Part shown: positions 10,401 through 16,815 of the stretch, in pieces | Numbering within the stretch: the stretch's first letter is position 1 | Layout: each line of letters begins with the position of its first letter | NCBI GenBank assembly: GCA_963925495.1 | Contig: CAWUST010000042.1 | Span: forward strand, 1 to 31,246 | DNA: 31,246 nt | Source of the DNA: UBA2108 sp963925495 | GTDB lineage: Bacteria; Bacteroidota; Bacteroidia; Flavobacteriales_G; Salibacteraceae | Direction: 5' to 3' | Made by a program: the position numbers and the translations under genes | The notes under the pieces: model-generated | The model's database searches: none | The model's input: only the letters and a program-made list of their open reading frames with translations | What the model was told of the DNA's origin: nothing

Positions 10401-11872
10401 CACAAACTAAAAATGCAGATGGAGATGAAGCTCCATCCGCACCAAAAAAGGATAAATCGGGATACACTGTAGTGGATCGATTTGCAAAATTGATTATGAG
10501 TGTTAATAGTGCTAGTTTAACTTATACGAGGGCGAGAGGAACAATGGTTCCAGGATGGGCAGAAGGAAGTGGTTTACTTGGTTCAGGGAAAAATTCAAGT
10601 GGGCCAGGATGGGATTTTCTATTTGGGCAACAATATGCTGACTCGGGTAATACATACTGGAAAAAGGCTGGAGAAAAAGGATGGCTTCGACAGGATACTA
10701 ATATCAATTATAGGGTGGCTACAACTTTTAATGAAAATATTAGCTATAGGTTTTCTGCTGAACCTATACGAGATTTAAGGCTTTCATTTAGTGGTTCAAA
10801 AATACGATCTTCCAATTATTCTTTATTTTACAGGTACGATCCAGAAAGTTCTAGTAATATAGGAGAGCCAATTTATATTGAAGAAAGCCCGGTGGAAAGA
10901 GGTAATTTTTCGGTCTCGTTTTTTGCCTTACGTACTAGTTTAGTAAAAGACAATAAAGAAACTGGGTCAAATTCTATATTTGAAGAATTTTTGACTAATA
11001 GAAAGGTTATTTCTGAACGATGGGGAGAAAAAAATGGTAATTCCAAGGAAGGCCATGCACTATCAGAAGGTTATATCGAAGGTTATGGGCCAACTAGTGC
11101 CGATGTTCTTATTCCATCTTTTTTAGCGGCTTATGCAGGAAAGGACGCGAGTAGTCAACAATTAGATATATTTAAAAATATTCCAGCAATTAACTGGCGA
11201 ATAAATTATAGTGGGCTAGGTAAAATACCCATGATGAAAAAAATATTTAAAAGTATAACTGTAAGTAGTGGATATAAGTCTACTATGACGGTTGGAGGAT
11301 ATATTCAAAATCAACGATACAATGAAGTGGATCCTGTTACCAACGATCTGATTCTAGATTTAGATAGTAATTTTTATACTCGATTTCAATACAATAATGT
11401 TACTATTTCTGAGCAGTTTAGCCCTCTTATTAATGTGGACATGCAATTTAAAAACAAGGTAACCACACGTGTTGAATATAAAAAAGGTAGAACCATTGGG
11501 TTAAATGTAGGTAGTGCACAAATCCTTGAGCAAAGAACAGAAACCTACACAATAGGATTGGGGTATCAGTTCAAAATGGCACTGCCATTAAAAATTCAAG
11601 GAAAACGTATTCCTCCTGCACCACTAAAACTAAGAGCAGATTTCTCTTACCGAAAAAACAAAACCATAATTCGTAAAATTGTGGATAACACACATACTCC
11701 AACAGCTGGGCAAAACGTGGTAAGTATGAAAATCACAGCAGATTATCCAATATCAAAAAACTTAAATATCAGGGCTTTTTATGATTACGTGCTTAACATT
11801 CCACAAATTTCAAATTCTTTTAAAACTGCCAATACTAATTTTGGCTTTAGTTTACGTTTTAGTATTTCTTAA
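4424..11872 (+). CDS. sprA: Type IX secretion system outer-membrane translocon SprA
   Basis: 2482 aa with a TTG start; residues 1-24 are a signal peptide (hydrophobic run ending LFAF). Homologs form the giant beta-barrel through which T9SS substrates cross the outer membrane and which gliding adhesins need. Hallmarks seen: a plug-like DYTIDYNLGRVKIIN stretch near 725, YIDDFEGSQ near 860, the acidic calcium-like loop EDINKDNTVNQTEAYFQY near 1212-1230, and VWVNELRLSDF near 1562. A lysine/arginine/proline-rich insert near 1965-2015 is probably a soluble loop. The protein ends GFSLRFSIS, a membrane-barrel C-terminus. Frame is open throughout with no break. ATG starts are absent near the signal peptide, supporting TTG. 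The window also holds a remnant of a T9SS-sorted protein at 28369-28680. Confidence 0.97.
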   Translation: MYPFRLIAILILVFFTIEPNSLFAFSELDDEVPEYFSNSDETRARVLIRRNLKLEYQIQPLDSGDSDKVKLRYPLKDSESTGIGSAKKGGVDMADPKNLKSEVKYNPETGKYEVTQKIGDLNYRPPTYMDFDEYLEYTKKKSMADYWQDKQSAENEFEGKDAKAFQPELKIKSKTFDRIFGGNTIDLKPSGSAELSFGLRISKTDNPAIPVRNRRVTTFQFDQNMQINLIGSIGDKMKITTNYNTQATFDFQNQFKIDYTGYEDEIIQKIELGNVSLPLNSQLITGSQSLFGVKTKLKFGRLTMTTVLSQDKGQKSEIETKGGAQEKEFEVKADNYEANKHFFLDHFFRDTYEGAVADPMVLNTGVNITRIEVWVTNTRTNGDAPRDVIAFQDLGQSGTDITKFYNDIWPTGGTLPWPSNEHNGLYEEVNGKNGFNGIENRTTDQAIPILRNKMNLDPRLDFQKVEFAKKLQPNEYTVHTQLGYISLRQQINTNQVLAVAYEYTLNGEVYQVGEFSTDLAEKPLLVKMLKSTETNTHVPMWKLMMKNIYSIGAYRVKKEGFRFDIWYLDKDKGVDINFIPKPDVNDKSMVQLLGMDTLDFNGQPRQDGLFDFVDGITINTQNGRIIIPRVEPFGDGLRNAFLKYGGNANLADAYMRLYGFDSLYSNTQADAKYRFPERNRFTLKGKYQSESSNEIPLNALNVPEGSVTVTAGGQKLIENSDYTIDYNLGRVKIINQSIIESGQPIKVSLESNQLFAQQQKNFFAHRMDYKISDDFLIGGTVMKLWERPLTQKVDIGYEPISNWIWGLDLSYKTELPWLTRIIDKIPGIDTKEKSTLSVSGEFAQILPGHSKAIGKDGNSYIDDFEGSQNSISLLSQNNWFHASTPREQTDVFPEGELFDNPANGINRALLTWKVIDPTFYDNSRGPSNVVNDQGMLSNHFMRQILQQEVFPEKQLPPGTVQNLNMFDLSYYPNEKGLYNFDVDGKDASGKVYADGIDSAGFLKNPASRWGGITRRIDQNDFEASNIEYIQFWIMDPFNEDYEGTDQKGELIFNIGNVSEDIMYDGEKIFEQLLPKNNTELLDLNKNKTTNHGRVTVGNSYSTGFDNEPSTRPFQDIGLDGLENNRDGTDLTEIKFHSDYLAKVNALTITNDNKTKLNIDPAKDDFKHYFDGDYDNNSADILERYKAYNGVEGNSGISDNKPDEQRSGNNKPDQEDINKDNTVNQTEAYFQYKVEVSKEAFSPDKVGANFIVDYKLASPDVADGTPKQVGWYLFRIPVRTPKRTKHGNINDLRSVFFMRMMMKGFTNPVHMRFARLELVRGEWRRYVDEIDDNPEGLTTDYEVDFNVGAVNFEEHSSKVPVSYVLPPAIQRETNVNTTSLQQINEQSLQLTVCDLPDGLAKAAYRSTTLDLRMYGSLKMFVHAETLADQEELKDDDLNVFIRLGSDFKDNYYEYELPMKVTDQGQYNTEIEDHQKTVWPDANQIDLDLKSLTDLKIHREKRIINGETALLSKRRYVGSHNGGNIYVVGNPNLGEVKTIMIGIRNPRQTPGAVNDDGLNKCAEVWVNELRLSDFDKTKGWATVGQANLKMADLANIVLSGGYSTPGWGSLDKKVSQRQKDTRRNYSVTAAVNLDKFFPEKWGVRLPLYASYNADIKDPLFSPLAPDIEFKDYVKAWDTKSQQDSVKKVMQDRTTRKSINFTNVRKEKTANKKTSTPIDISNFSASYAYTEENKTDFEIERDLTKTTRVGLTYEYSLKSKPLKPLAKVKMLRESDYLKLAREMNFYYLPKSFSFTTDMNRTYQAFQMRNTNPGLTANLPEFYNKQFTWNRAFAFKHDLTKNLKFDFASNTKALIQEPDGAAEKGENKEITSGEGLGVGRYDHWKDEVWSEIKSGGEKMNYSHSANLNYKVPLNYIPILDWTTANIRYGSTYSWQRAPLGRDQIGHTIQNSNSINMNSNFNMRKLYQKWDYLKQVERRARRHQQLKNRPKRAAPPPTQTKNADGDEAPSAPKKDKSGYTVVDRFAKLIMSVNSASLTYTRARGTMVPGWAEGSGLLGSGKNSSGPGWDFLFGQQYADSGNTYWKKAGEKGWLRQDTNINYRVATTFNENISYRFSAEPIRDLRLSFSGSKIRSSNYSLFYRYDPESSSNIGEPIYIEESPVERGNFSVSFFALRTSLVKDNKETGSNSIFEEFLTNRKVISERWGEKNGNSKEGHALSEGYIEGYGPTSADVLIPSFLAAYAGKDASSQQLDIFKNIPAINWRINYSGLGKIPMMKKIFKSITVSSGYKSTMTVGGYIQNQRYNEVDPVTNDLILDLDSNFYTRFQYNNVTISEQFSPLINVDMQFKNKVTTRVEYKKGRTIGLNVGSAQILEQRTETYTIGLGYQFKMALPLKIQGKRIPPAPLKLRADFSYRKNKTIIRKIVDNTHTPTAGQNVVSMKITADYPISKNLNIRAFYDYVLNIPQISNSFKTANTNFGFSLRFSIS

Positions 11873-11901
11873 ATCAATAGTTACTTTTAAAGGGTAAAAC
11901 A

Positions 11902-11909
11902 TATATTTG
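11902..11909 (+). promoter_or_regulatory. -7 promoter element for gcvH
   Basis: TATATTTG is an exact TAnnTTTG match. It lies 24 bases before the gcvH ATG in the short gap after sprA. No good -33 TTTG is visible 17-23 bases upstream. Confidence 0.5.
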
Positions 11910-11933
11910 TGACCTTACAAAAAATTATTTAAT

Positions 11934-12311
11934 ATGAAGATTCCTGCAGATTTAAAATACACCAAAGACCATGAATGGATTAAAGTTGATGGCGATATAA
12001 TAACAATTGGAATTACTGATTTTGCTCAAGGTGAACTTGGTGATATTGTTTATTTGGAAATTGAAACAGAAGGCGAAACTTTGGATAAAGAAGAAGTGTT
12101 TGGTACTGTGGAAGCAGTGAAAACCGTTTCTGATTTGTTTATGCCAGTTTCTGGAGAAGTAACTGTAGTAAATGAAGGTTTAGCTGATAATCCTGAGTCG
12201 GTAAATTCTGATCCTTATGGAGATGGGTGGATGATAAAAGTGAAAATGAGTGATATTTCTCAGTTAGATGATTTAATGAGCGCATCGGATTACGAAAAAA
12301 CCGTAGCTTAA
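11934..12311 (+). CDS. gcvH: Glycine cleavage system H protein
   Basis: 125 aa, normal full length. The lipoyl-type beta barrel begins KYTKDHEWI and contains FGTVEAVKTVSD, where Lys63 carries the lipoyl arm. That arm shuttles the aminomethyl group from the P protein (glycine decarboxylase) to the T and L proteins. The family also serves as lipoyl donor or relay in lipoate assembly. C-terminal NSDPYGDGWMIKV (about 89-101) is typical. ATG start; own promoter candidate upstream and its own terminator downstream, so it is likely a single-gene unit. The other glycine cleavage genes are not in the window. Confidence 0.97.
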   Translation: MKIPADLKYTKDHEWIKVDGDIITIGITDFAQGELGDIVYLEIETEGETLDKEEVFGTVEAVKTVSDLFMPVSGEVTVVNEGLADNPESVNSDPYGDGWMIKVKMSDISQLDDLMSASDYEKTVA

Positions 12312-12320
12312 TTATTTTAT

Positions 12321-12346
12321 AAACGGGTTTCGTTAGAGACCGTTTT
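12321..12346 (+). terminator. Intrinsic terminator after gcvH
   Basis: A hairpin pairs GGTTTC with GAGACC around the tetraloop GTTA, extended below a bulged G by AAAC/GTTT, and ends in a run of five T. It starts about ten bases after the gcvH stop. Confidence 0.75.
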
Positions 12347-12409
12347 TAAGCTTTTTTCTACCGAATTGTTAAGAATTTTTGTAAAGGAGAAAACAAGTAA
12401 TAATATTAA

Positions 12410-12417
12410 TAAATTTG
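12410..12417 (+). promoter_or_regulatory. -7 promoter element for the first TonB-like gene
   Basis: TAAATTTG is an exact TAnnTTTG match, 25 bases before the TTG start at 12443. The nearest upstream TTG (12379-12381) is 28 bases away, longer than usual, so the -33 element is uncertain. Confidence 0.45.
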
Positions 12418-12442
12418 GCACCTATTTTAATTTAGAATTATT

Positions 12443-13120
12443 TTGGAATCTAAAAAAAATCCCCAAGCAGATTTAGAGAAACGAAAAGGACTTTTGTTTC
12501 AAATTGGAATGGTGTTATCACTCGCAGTAGTGTTGGTCGCATTTGAATGGGCACAGTTCGAGAGAACCAATAGCTCATTAGGTAAACTTAGTGTCGATTT
12601 AGAGGAAGAAGAAATGATTCCTTTAACTCAGCAACAACCACCTCCACCTCCGCCGCCACCTCCGCCGCCACAAACTATTGTTTTAGAAATAGTAGAAGAC
12701 GACGAAGAAATTGAAGAGGACATTGACTTGGATACAGAGGCAGATGAAGACATGGAAGTCGAAGAAATTGAAGAGGACGATGAAGTTATAGAAGAAAATG
12801 AAATTTTCACCATTGTTGAAGACATGCCTTCTTTTCCAGGTGGCGAGGCAGAGCTGTTTAAATATTTAGGGAAATCCATTAAATATCCGAAAATGGCGAG
12901 TGAAGCTGATATTTCTGGCATAGTGTATATGACTTTTGTTGTAGGAAAAGACGGCTCAATAAAAGATGTAAAAGTTATGAGAGGAATTGGTGCTGGTTGC
13001 GACGAAGAAGCTATTCGCGCAGTAAAGAATATGCCAAAATGGAAACCTGGAAAACACAGAGGAAGAGCTGTTGAAGTTCAATATAACCTTCCGGTTCGTT
13101 TTACTCTTTCCAGAGGCTAA
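12443..13120 (+). CDS. TonB-like energy transducer (intact copy of a three-gene array)
   Basis: 225 aa. One membrane anchor (about 17-36) follows a short charged N-terminus. A periplasmic linker has eleven consecutive prolines (66-76) and a strongly acidic stretch (about 83-120). The TonB C-terminal domain (about 125-225) contains FPGGEAELFKYLG, a YP motif, GKDGSIKDVKV and PVRFTLSRG. Such proteins pass proton-motive energy from ExbB/ExbD to outer-membrane TonB-dependent transporters; no exbBD is in the window. The TTG start is supported by two facts: the next paralog (13238) aligns from an ATG at the same point, and a TAnnTTTG element lies 25 bases upstream. A strong terminator follows directly. 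Confidence 0.9.
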   Translation: MESKKNPQADLEKRKGLLFQIGMVLSLAVVLVAFEWAQFERTNSSLGKLSVDLEEEEMIPLTQQQPPPPPPPPPPPQTIVLEIVEDDEEIEEDIDLDTEADEDMEVEEIEEDDEVIEENEIFTIVEDMPSFPGGEAELFKYLGKSIKYPKMASEADISGIVYMTFVVGKDGSIKDVKVMRGIGAGCDEEAIRAVKNMPKWKPGKHRGRAVEVQYNLPVRFTLSRG

Positions 13121-13141
13121 AAATCATTTCTTAAAATATAT

Positions 13142-13172
13142 AAAAGGTCGAGTTTTACTCGACCTTTTTTTT
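13142..13172 (+). terminator. Strong intrinsic terminator after the first TonB-like gene
   Basis: AGGTCGAG (13145-13152) pairs perfectly with CTCGACCT (13158-13165) around the loop TTTTA. Flanking A and T runs extend the stem, and eight T residues follow. It should block read-through into the broken second copy. Confidence 0.93.
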
Positions 13173-13237
13173 GCCCAAAATTCTTGGTAGAGTATTTGAC
13201 GTTTTCAAAATATTTATTCACTTAAATCAAAAGGATT

Positions 13238-13930
13238 ATGGAATCAAATAAAAACCCTGAGTTAAACCTCGAAAAACAAAAAGTTTACCGCTTTCAAATA
13301 GGTATAGTTCTGGGACTTTCGTTAGCCCTTGTTGCATTCGAATGGTCACAGGTAGAAAATCATTCGCAAATTGAATAAATTGTTGATTTGGGAGAAGAGG
13401 AAGAAAAAAAAATAAACTATAAGATCATTAAAGAAAAAATCCCAGAATTAAAAGAACCAAAGAAAAAGCCTAGCGATTTAGTGAATCCTGTAGATGATAT
13501 TGTTAAAATTGAAGAGCCGGTGGATAAACCTATTGTAAAAAAGGAGCCAACAGAATTTACTGTTAAGGGAAAAGAGATTGACGATGGCGATGAAAAAATT
13601 GGTGATATTGAAATATTTACCATAGTGGAACAAATGCCAGTTTTTATTGGTGGCGAAGAAAATATGTATCGTTTTTTAGGTGACAATGTAAAGTACCCGT
13701 ATTTGGCGATAGATGCGAAAATTCAGGGAATTGTCTATGTAAGTTTTATAATAATGGAAGATGGTTCAATTTCCGAAGCCAAAATACTTAGAGGAATTGG
13801 TGCTGGATGTGGTGAAGAGGCACTTCGTGTAATTAATGGTATGCCTAGATGGAGTCCTGGCAAACAACGAGGGAGACCGGTTCGAGTTCAATTCAATATG
13901 CCTATTCATTTCAAACTTAAAAAAGGGTAA
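13238..13930 (+). pseudogene. TonB-like paralog interrupted by an in-frame TAA
   Basis: An ATG at 13238 opens a frame whose first 46 codons match the anchor segment of the preceding gene: MESNKNPELNLEK, then FQIGIVLGLSLALVAFEW. Codon 47 is TAA (13376-13378). The same frame then stays open for 183 codons to the stop at 13928-13930, encoding an acidic/basic linker and a full TonB C-terminal domain (FTIVEQMPVFIGGEE, YP motif, GIGAGCGEEALRVING, PIHFKLKKG). In the intact copy the stop position corresponds roughly to a leucine, so one base change explains it. A TTG at 13388 could restart translation, but the product would lack the membrane anchor and could not couple to ExbB. No convincing promoter lies between the terminator and the ATG. 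A sequencing error at the TAA remains possible. Confidence 0.8.
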
Positions 13931-13951
13931 AGCCACGATAAGAAAAAGAAT

Positions 13952-14275
13952 TTGAATGAAAATTTGGAAAAGCAGAATAAATATTTTTTCCAAATAGGAA
14001 TTGTGTTAGCTTTATCGTCAGTTTTGGTTGCATTTGAGTGGGTAGAATATGATGAAAGCGATACTAGGGTTTGTGGACTTCCGTTTGAAATCTCACTAGA
14101 AGAAGATGGAAGTATTTCAGAAATTAGACTTCTATTGGGAAATAGTAAACAGCTGAACGAGGAAGCTCTTCTAGTTTTAAAACTTCTCCCAAATTGGATT
14201 CCTGCTTCACATGGAGGCAGAGCGGTTAGGTCAACGATGAGGTTGCCATTTGCTTTTAAAATGGCTGGTAATTAG
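13952..14275 (+). CDS. Shortened TonB-like paralog: anchor joined to the distal TonB domain
   Basis: 107 aa from a TTG start; no ATG is available in frame. The N-terminus NENLEKQNKYFFQIGIVLALSSVLVAFEW matches the anchor of the two upstream copies, but within a few residues it runs into the last 70 residues of the TonB domain (ISLEEDGSISEIRLL, LNEEALLVLKLLPNW, HGGRAVRSTMRLPFAFK). The proline/acidic linker and the first half of the domain, including the FPGG and YP motifs, are missing, as from an internal deletion of about 100 codons. It lies 21 bases after the second copy, in the same frame. Without a linker it cannot span the periplasm, so it is probably decaying, although the frame remains open. 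A terminator follows at 14338. Confidence 0.65.
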   Translation: MNENLEKQNKYFFQIGIVLALSSVLVAFEWVEYDESDTRVCGLPFEISLEEDGSISEIRLLLGNSKQLNEEALLVLKLLPNWIPASHGGRAVRSTMRLPFAFKMAGN

Positions 14276-14337
14276 AGTTTTATATTCAACTGAAAATATC
14301 ATTTAATAAAATGGTAAAAATTCTTTTATTCAAGTTT

Positions 14338-14382
14338 AAAAAGGCGAATTGTCATTTATTTAAATGGCTTTTCGCCTTTTTA
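14338..14382 (+). terminator. Intrinsic terminator after the TonB-like array
   Basis: A two-part hairpin: outer stem AAAAAGGCGAA with TTCGCCTTTTT, inner stem GTCATTT with AAATGGC around the loop ATTT, separated by a small internal mismatch. The 3' arm is T-rich. It separates the array from deoC. Confidence 0.85.
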
Positions 14383-14411
14383 TTTATGCTTCATTTCTTA
14401 TGTTTAACTTG

Positions 14412-14419
14412 TATATTTT
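14412..14419 (+). promoter_or_regulatory. Candidate -7 element for deoC
   Basis: TATATTTT is one base off TAnnTTTG and lies 21 bases before the preferred deoC ATG, directly after a terminator, where a promoter is expected. No -33 TTTG is evident. Confidence 0.35.
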
Positions 14420-14440
14420 TACTGCTTGGTTTTAAACAGC

Positions 14441-15349
14441 ATGAGCACACATATATATAAATATTTACCTCCCTTTTCACCTGTTGATCAGGTAGGAGTA
14501 TTGGATAGAATTAATCGAATTCAGAGTCGTAGTATTAAGAAATCGACAAAAATGAATGGGCTTGAATTAGTTTTGACAATGATTGACTTAACTACTCTAG
14601 AGGGTCAAGACACGGATAATAAAGTTCGACAACTTTGTGCAAAAGCGCAGCATTTACATCAACCTTACTCCGATTTGCCAAACGTAGCTGCAATTTGTGT
14701 TTACCCAAGTATGGTTAGCGTTGCAAAAAAAGCGTTGGGAAATTCCGGAATTAAAGTAGCATCGGTCGCCACAGCATTTCCATCTGGGCAATCTTCTTTA
14801 GAAGTAAAATTACTTGACGTGAAATTGGCGTTAGATAATGGCGCCGATGAAATTGATATGGTTATATCCAGAGGGAAGTTTTTACAGGGTGAGTACAATT
14901 TTGTATTTGATGAAATTGCAGCGATCAAAGCATCTTGTGGAAATACACGATTAAAAGTTATTCTTGAAACAGGTGAAATTGGCAACTTAGATTCAATTCG
15001 TAAGGCTAGTGATGTTGCAATTTATGCAGGAGCAGATTTTATAAAAACGTCAACAGGCAAAATTGGAAAAGCAGCAACTTTACCAGTTACTTGTGTAATG
15101 CTTGAGGCAATTCGAGATTATTATCATAAAACAGGAATTATGATTGGGATGAAACCCGCCGGTGGTATATCCACTTCCAAATTAGCACTTCAATATCTTG
15201 TATTGGTTAATGAAATTCTTGGAGAAAAATGGTTAGACAATAAGTGGTTTCGATTTGGAGCCAGCAGTTTGGCTAATGATGTTTTAAAGCAGATTGTTAA
15301 GCAAAAAACGGGCAATTACCAATCAGCAGATTATTTCTCAATAGATTAA
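14441..15349 (+). CDS. deoC: Deoxyribose-phosphate aldolase, long type
   Basis: 302 aa from the ATG at 14441; an upstream TTG in frame at 14426 is less likely because it lies nearer the -7 box and adds only five residues. The enzyme splits 2-deoxyribose 5-phosphate into glyceraldehyde 3-phosphate and acetaldehyde. The barrel contains IDLTTLEGQDT (48-58), CVYPSMV (86-92), ASVATAFPSGQ, Asp139 in EIDMVI, Schiff-base Lys202 in DFIKTSTGK and proton-relay Lys238 in MKPAGGI. Length and IDLTTLEG resemble the long form found in animals rather than the roughly 250-residue E. coli form. It heads a tight group with two ALDH-like genes, which would oxidise the acetaldehyde. The next start lies ten bases after the stop. 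Confidence 0.95.
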   Translation: MSTHIYKYLPPFSPVDQVGVLDRINRIQSRSIKKSTKMNGLELVLTMIDLTTLEGQDTDNKVRQLCAKAQHLHQPYSDLPNVAAICVYPSMVSVAKKALGNSGIKVASVATAFPSGQSSLEVKLLDVKLALDNGADEIDMVISRGKFLQGEYNFVFDEIAAIKASCGNTRLKVILETGEIGNLDSIRKASDVAIYAGADFIKTSTGKIGKAATLPVTCVMLEAIRDYYHKTGIMIGMKPAGGISTSKLALQYLVLVNEILGEKWLDNKWFRFGASSLANDVLKQIVKQKTGNYQSADYFSID

Positions 15350-15359
15350 TTACTTGGAA

Positions 15360-16814
15360 ATGGCAAAAAAAAACAAAAAAGACATATTTGATTATGAGGC
15401 CGCTCCAGAGAGTACGGGTCATGTTCACATAAAAGAAAAATACGATTTGTTCATTAATAACAAATGGACCAAACCTCAATCAGAGGAATATTTTGATACT
15501 ATAAATCCGGCAAATGAAAAGCGTATTTCTAGTGTGGCTCGTGCCAACGAAAAAGATGTTGATAGAGCTGTTAAAGCAGCAAGAAAGGCGTTCCCTTCCT
15601 GGTCAAAATTACCAGCGAATGAAAGGGGAAAATACTTATATCGCATTGCAAGAATTATTCAAGAAAAATCTAGAGAATTTGCAGTAATTGAAACTATGGA
15701 TGGTGGGAAACCCATTCGTGAGTCGAGAGATATTGACATCCCTTTGGCAGCTGCTCATTTCTTCTACCATGCTGGGTGGGCTGATAAGTTGGAATATGCT
15801 TTTCCAGGAAGAAAACCTAAACCGTTAGGGGTGGCTGGACAGATAATTCCGTGGAATTTCCCATTATTGATGGCAGCTTGGAAAATAGCACCAGCATTAG
15901 CTTGTGGAAACACGGTTGTGTTAAAGCCTGCGGAAACAACTTCTCTTACCGCTTTGAAATTGGCAGAAGTAATTCAAGAAGCTGGATTACCCGAAGGTGT
16001 AGTAAATATTATTACAGGTGAAGGGGCAACTGGAGCTGCATTAGTCAATCACCCCGATATTAATAAAATAGCGTTCACGGGATCTACTAAAGTGGGTAAG
16101 GCTATACAACGTGCAATTGCTGGAACTAATAAAAAGGCAACCTTGGAACTTGGTGGAAAAGCCGCCAATATTGTTTTTGAAGATGCCGCCATCAATCAAG
16201 CAGTTGAAGGAATTATAAACGGCATTTATTTTAACCAAGGGCATGTTTGCTGTGCTGGAAGTAGATTATTCGTTCAAGAATCGGTTTCCGAAGAAGTTTT
16301 ATGGAAGCTCAAAGAACGAATGAATAATTTGATCGTTGGAGATCCATTGGATAAGAATACTGACATAGGTGCTATTAACTCAAAAGGTCAGCTTAAAACA
16401 ATTAATCACTATTTAGAATTAGGTCAAAATGAAGGCTTGGAAATGTATCAACCAACTTGTGACCTGCCTAAAAAAGGATATTGGTGTAAACCAACTTTAT
16501 TTATGAATGCTGCACAAAGCAACCAAATTGTACAGGAAGAAATTTTTGGGCCTGTATTGGCTGTTCAAACTTTCAGAACCATTGAAGAGGTAATTCAAAA
16601 AGCAAATAACACTCCCTTTGGATTATCAGCTGGAGTCTGGACAGATAAAGGGTCCAAAATATTCAACCTCACCTCAAAAATGAGAGCTGGAGTTGTTTGG
16701 GCAAATACCTACAATAAATTCGATCCAACATCTCCATTTGGTGGATATAAAGAAAGTGGATTTGGTCGAGAAGGTGGAATTCATGGATTAGATTCTTATT
16801 TAAAATTTGATTAA
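15360..16814 (+). CDS. Aldehyde dehydrogenase, catalytic subunit (ALDH16-like neighbourhood)
   Basis: 484 aa from ATG at 15360; a TTG two codons earlier is possible. All catalytic parts are present: Asn166 in IIPWNFP, cofactor-binding Lys189 in LKPAETT, FTGSTKVG (239-246), general-base Glu263 in LELGGK, nucleophile Cys297 in GHVCCAGSR, and EEIFGPVLAV plus SPFGGYKESGFGRE near the C-terminus. It oxidises an aldehyde to the acid with NAD(P). Placed ten bases after deoC, the likely substrate is acetaldehyde from deoxyribose 5-phosphate; this is inferred from context. The next gene starts one base after its stop and encodes a non-catalytic ALDH-like protein, so the two may form one complex. Confidence 0.93.
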   Translation: MAKKNKKDIFDYEAAPESTGHVHIKEKYDLFINNKWTKPQSEEYFDTINPANEKRISSVARANEKDVDRAVKAARKAFPSWSKLPANERGKYLYRIARIIQEKSREFAVIETMDGGKPIRESRDIDIPLAAAHFFYHAGWADKLEYAFPGRKPKPLGVAGQIIPWNFPLLMAAWKIAPALACGNTVVLKPAETTSLTALKLAEVIQEAGLPEGVVNIITGEGATGAALVNHPDINKIAFTGSTKVGKAIQRAIAGTNKKATLELGGKAANIVFEDAAINQAVEGIINGIYFNQGHVCCAGSRLFVQESVSEEVLWKLKERMNNLIVGDPLDKNTDIGAINSKGQLKTINHYLELGQNEGLEMYQPTCDLPKKGYWCKPTLFMNAAQSNQIVQEEIFGPVLAVQTFRTIEEVIQKANNTPFGLSAGVWTDKGSKIFNLTSKMRAGVVWANTYNKFDPTSPFGGYKESGFGREGGIHGLDSYLKFD

Positions 16815-16815
16815 G

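Noticed and set aside
10381..10470. Lys/Arg/Pro-rich stretch in SprA, considered as an insertion or a frameshift
   Set aside because: The frame stays open and strand-like sequence continues on both sides; it fits a soluble loop of the barrel.
12628..12921. Minus-strand ORF with a polyglycine C-terminus
   Set aside because: It is the antisense shadow of the proline- and glutamate-rich linker of the TonB-like gene; composition is explained by that codon usage.
13376..13378. Possible stop-codon recoding, since two genes in the window contain in-frame stops
   Set aside because: One is TAA and the other TAG, both codons end other genes here, and there is no recoding signal; ordinary nonsense mutation is simpler.
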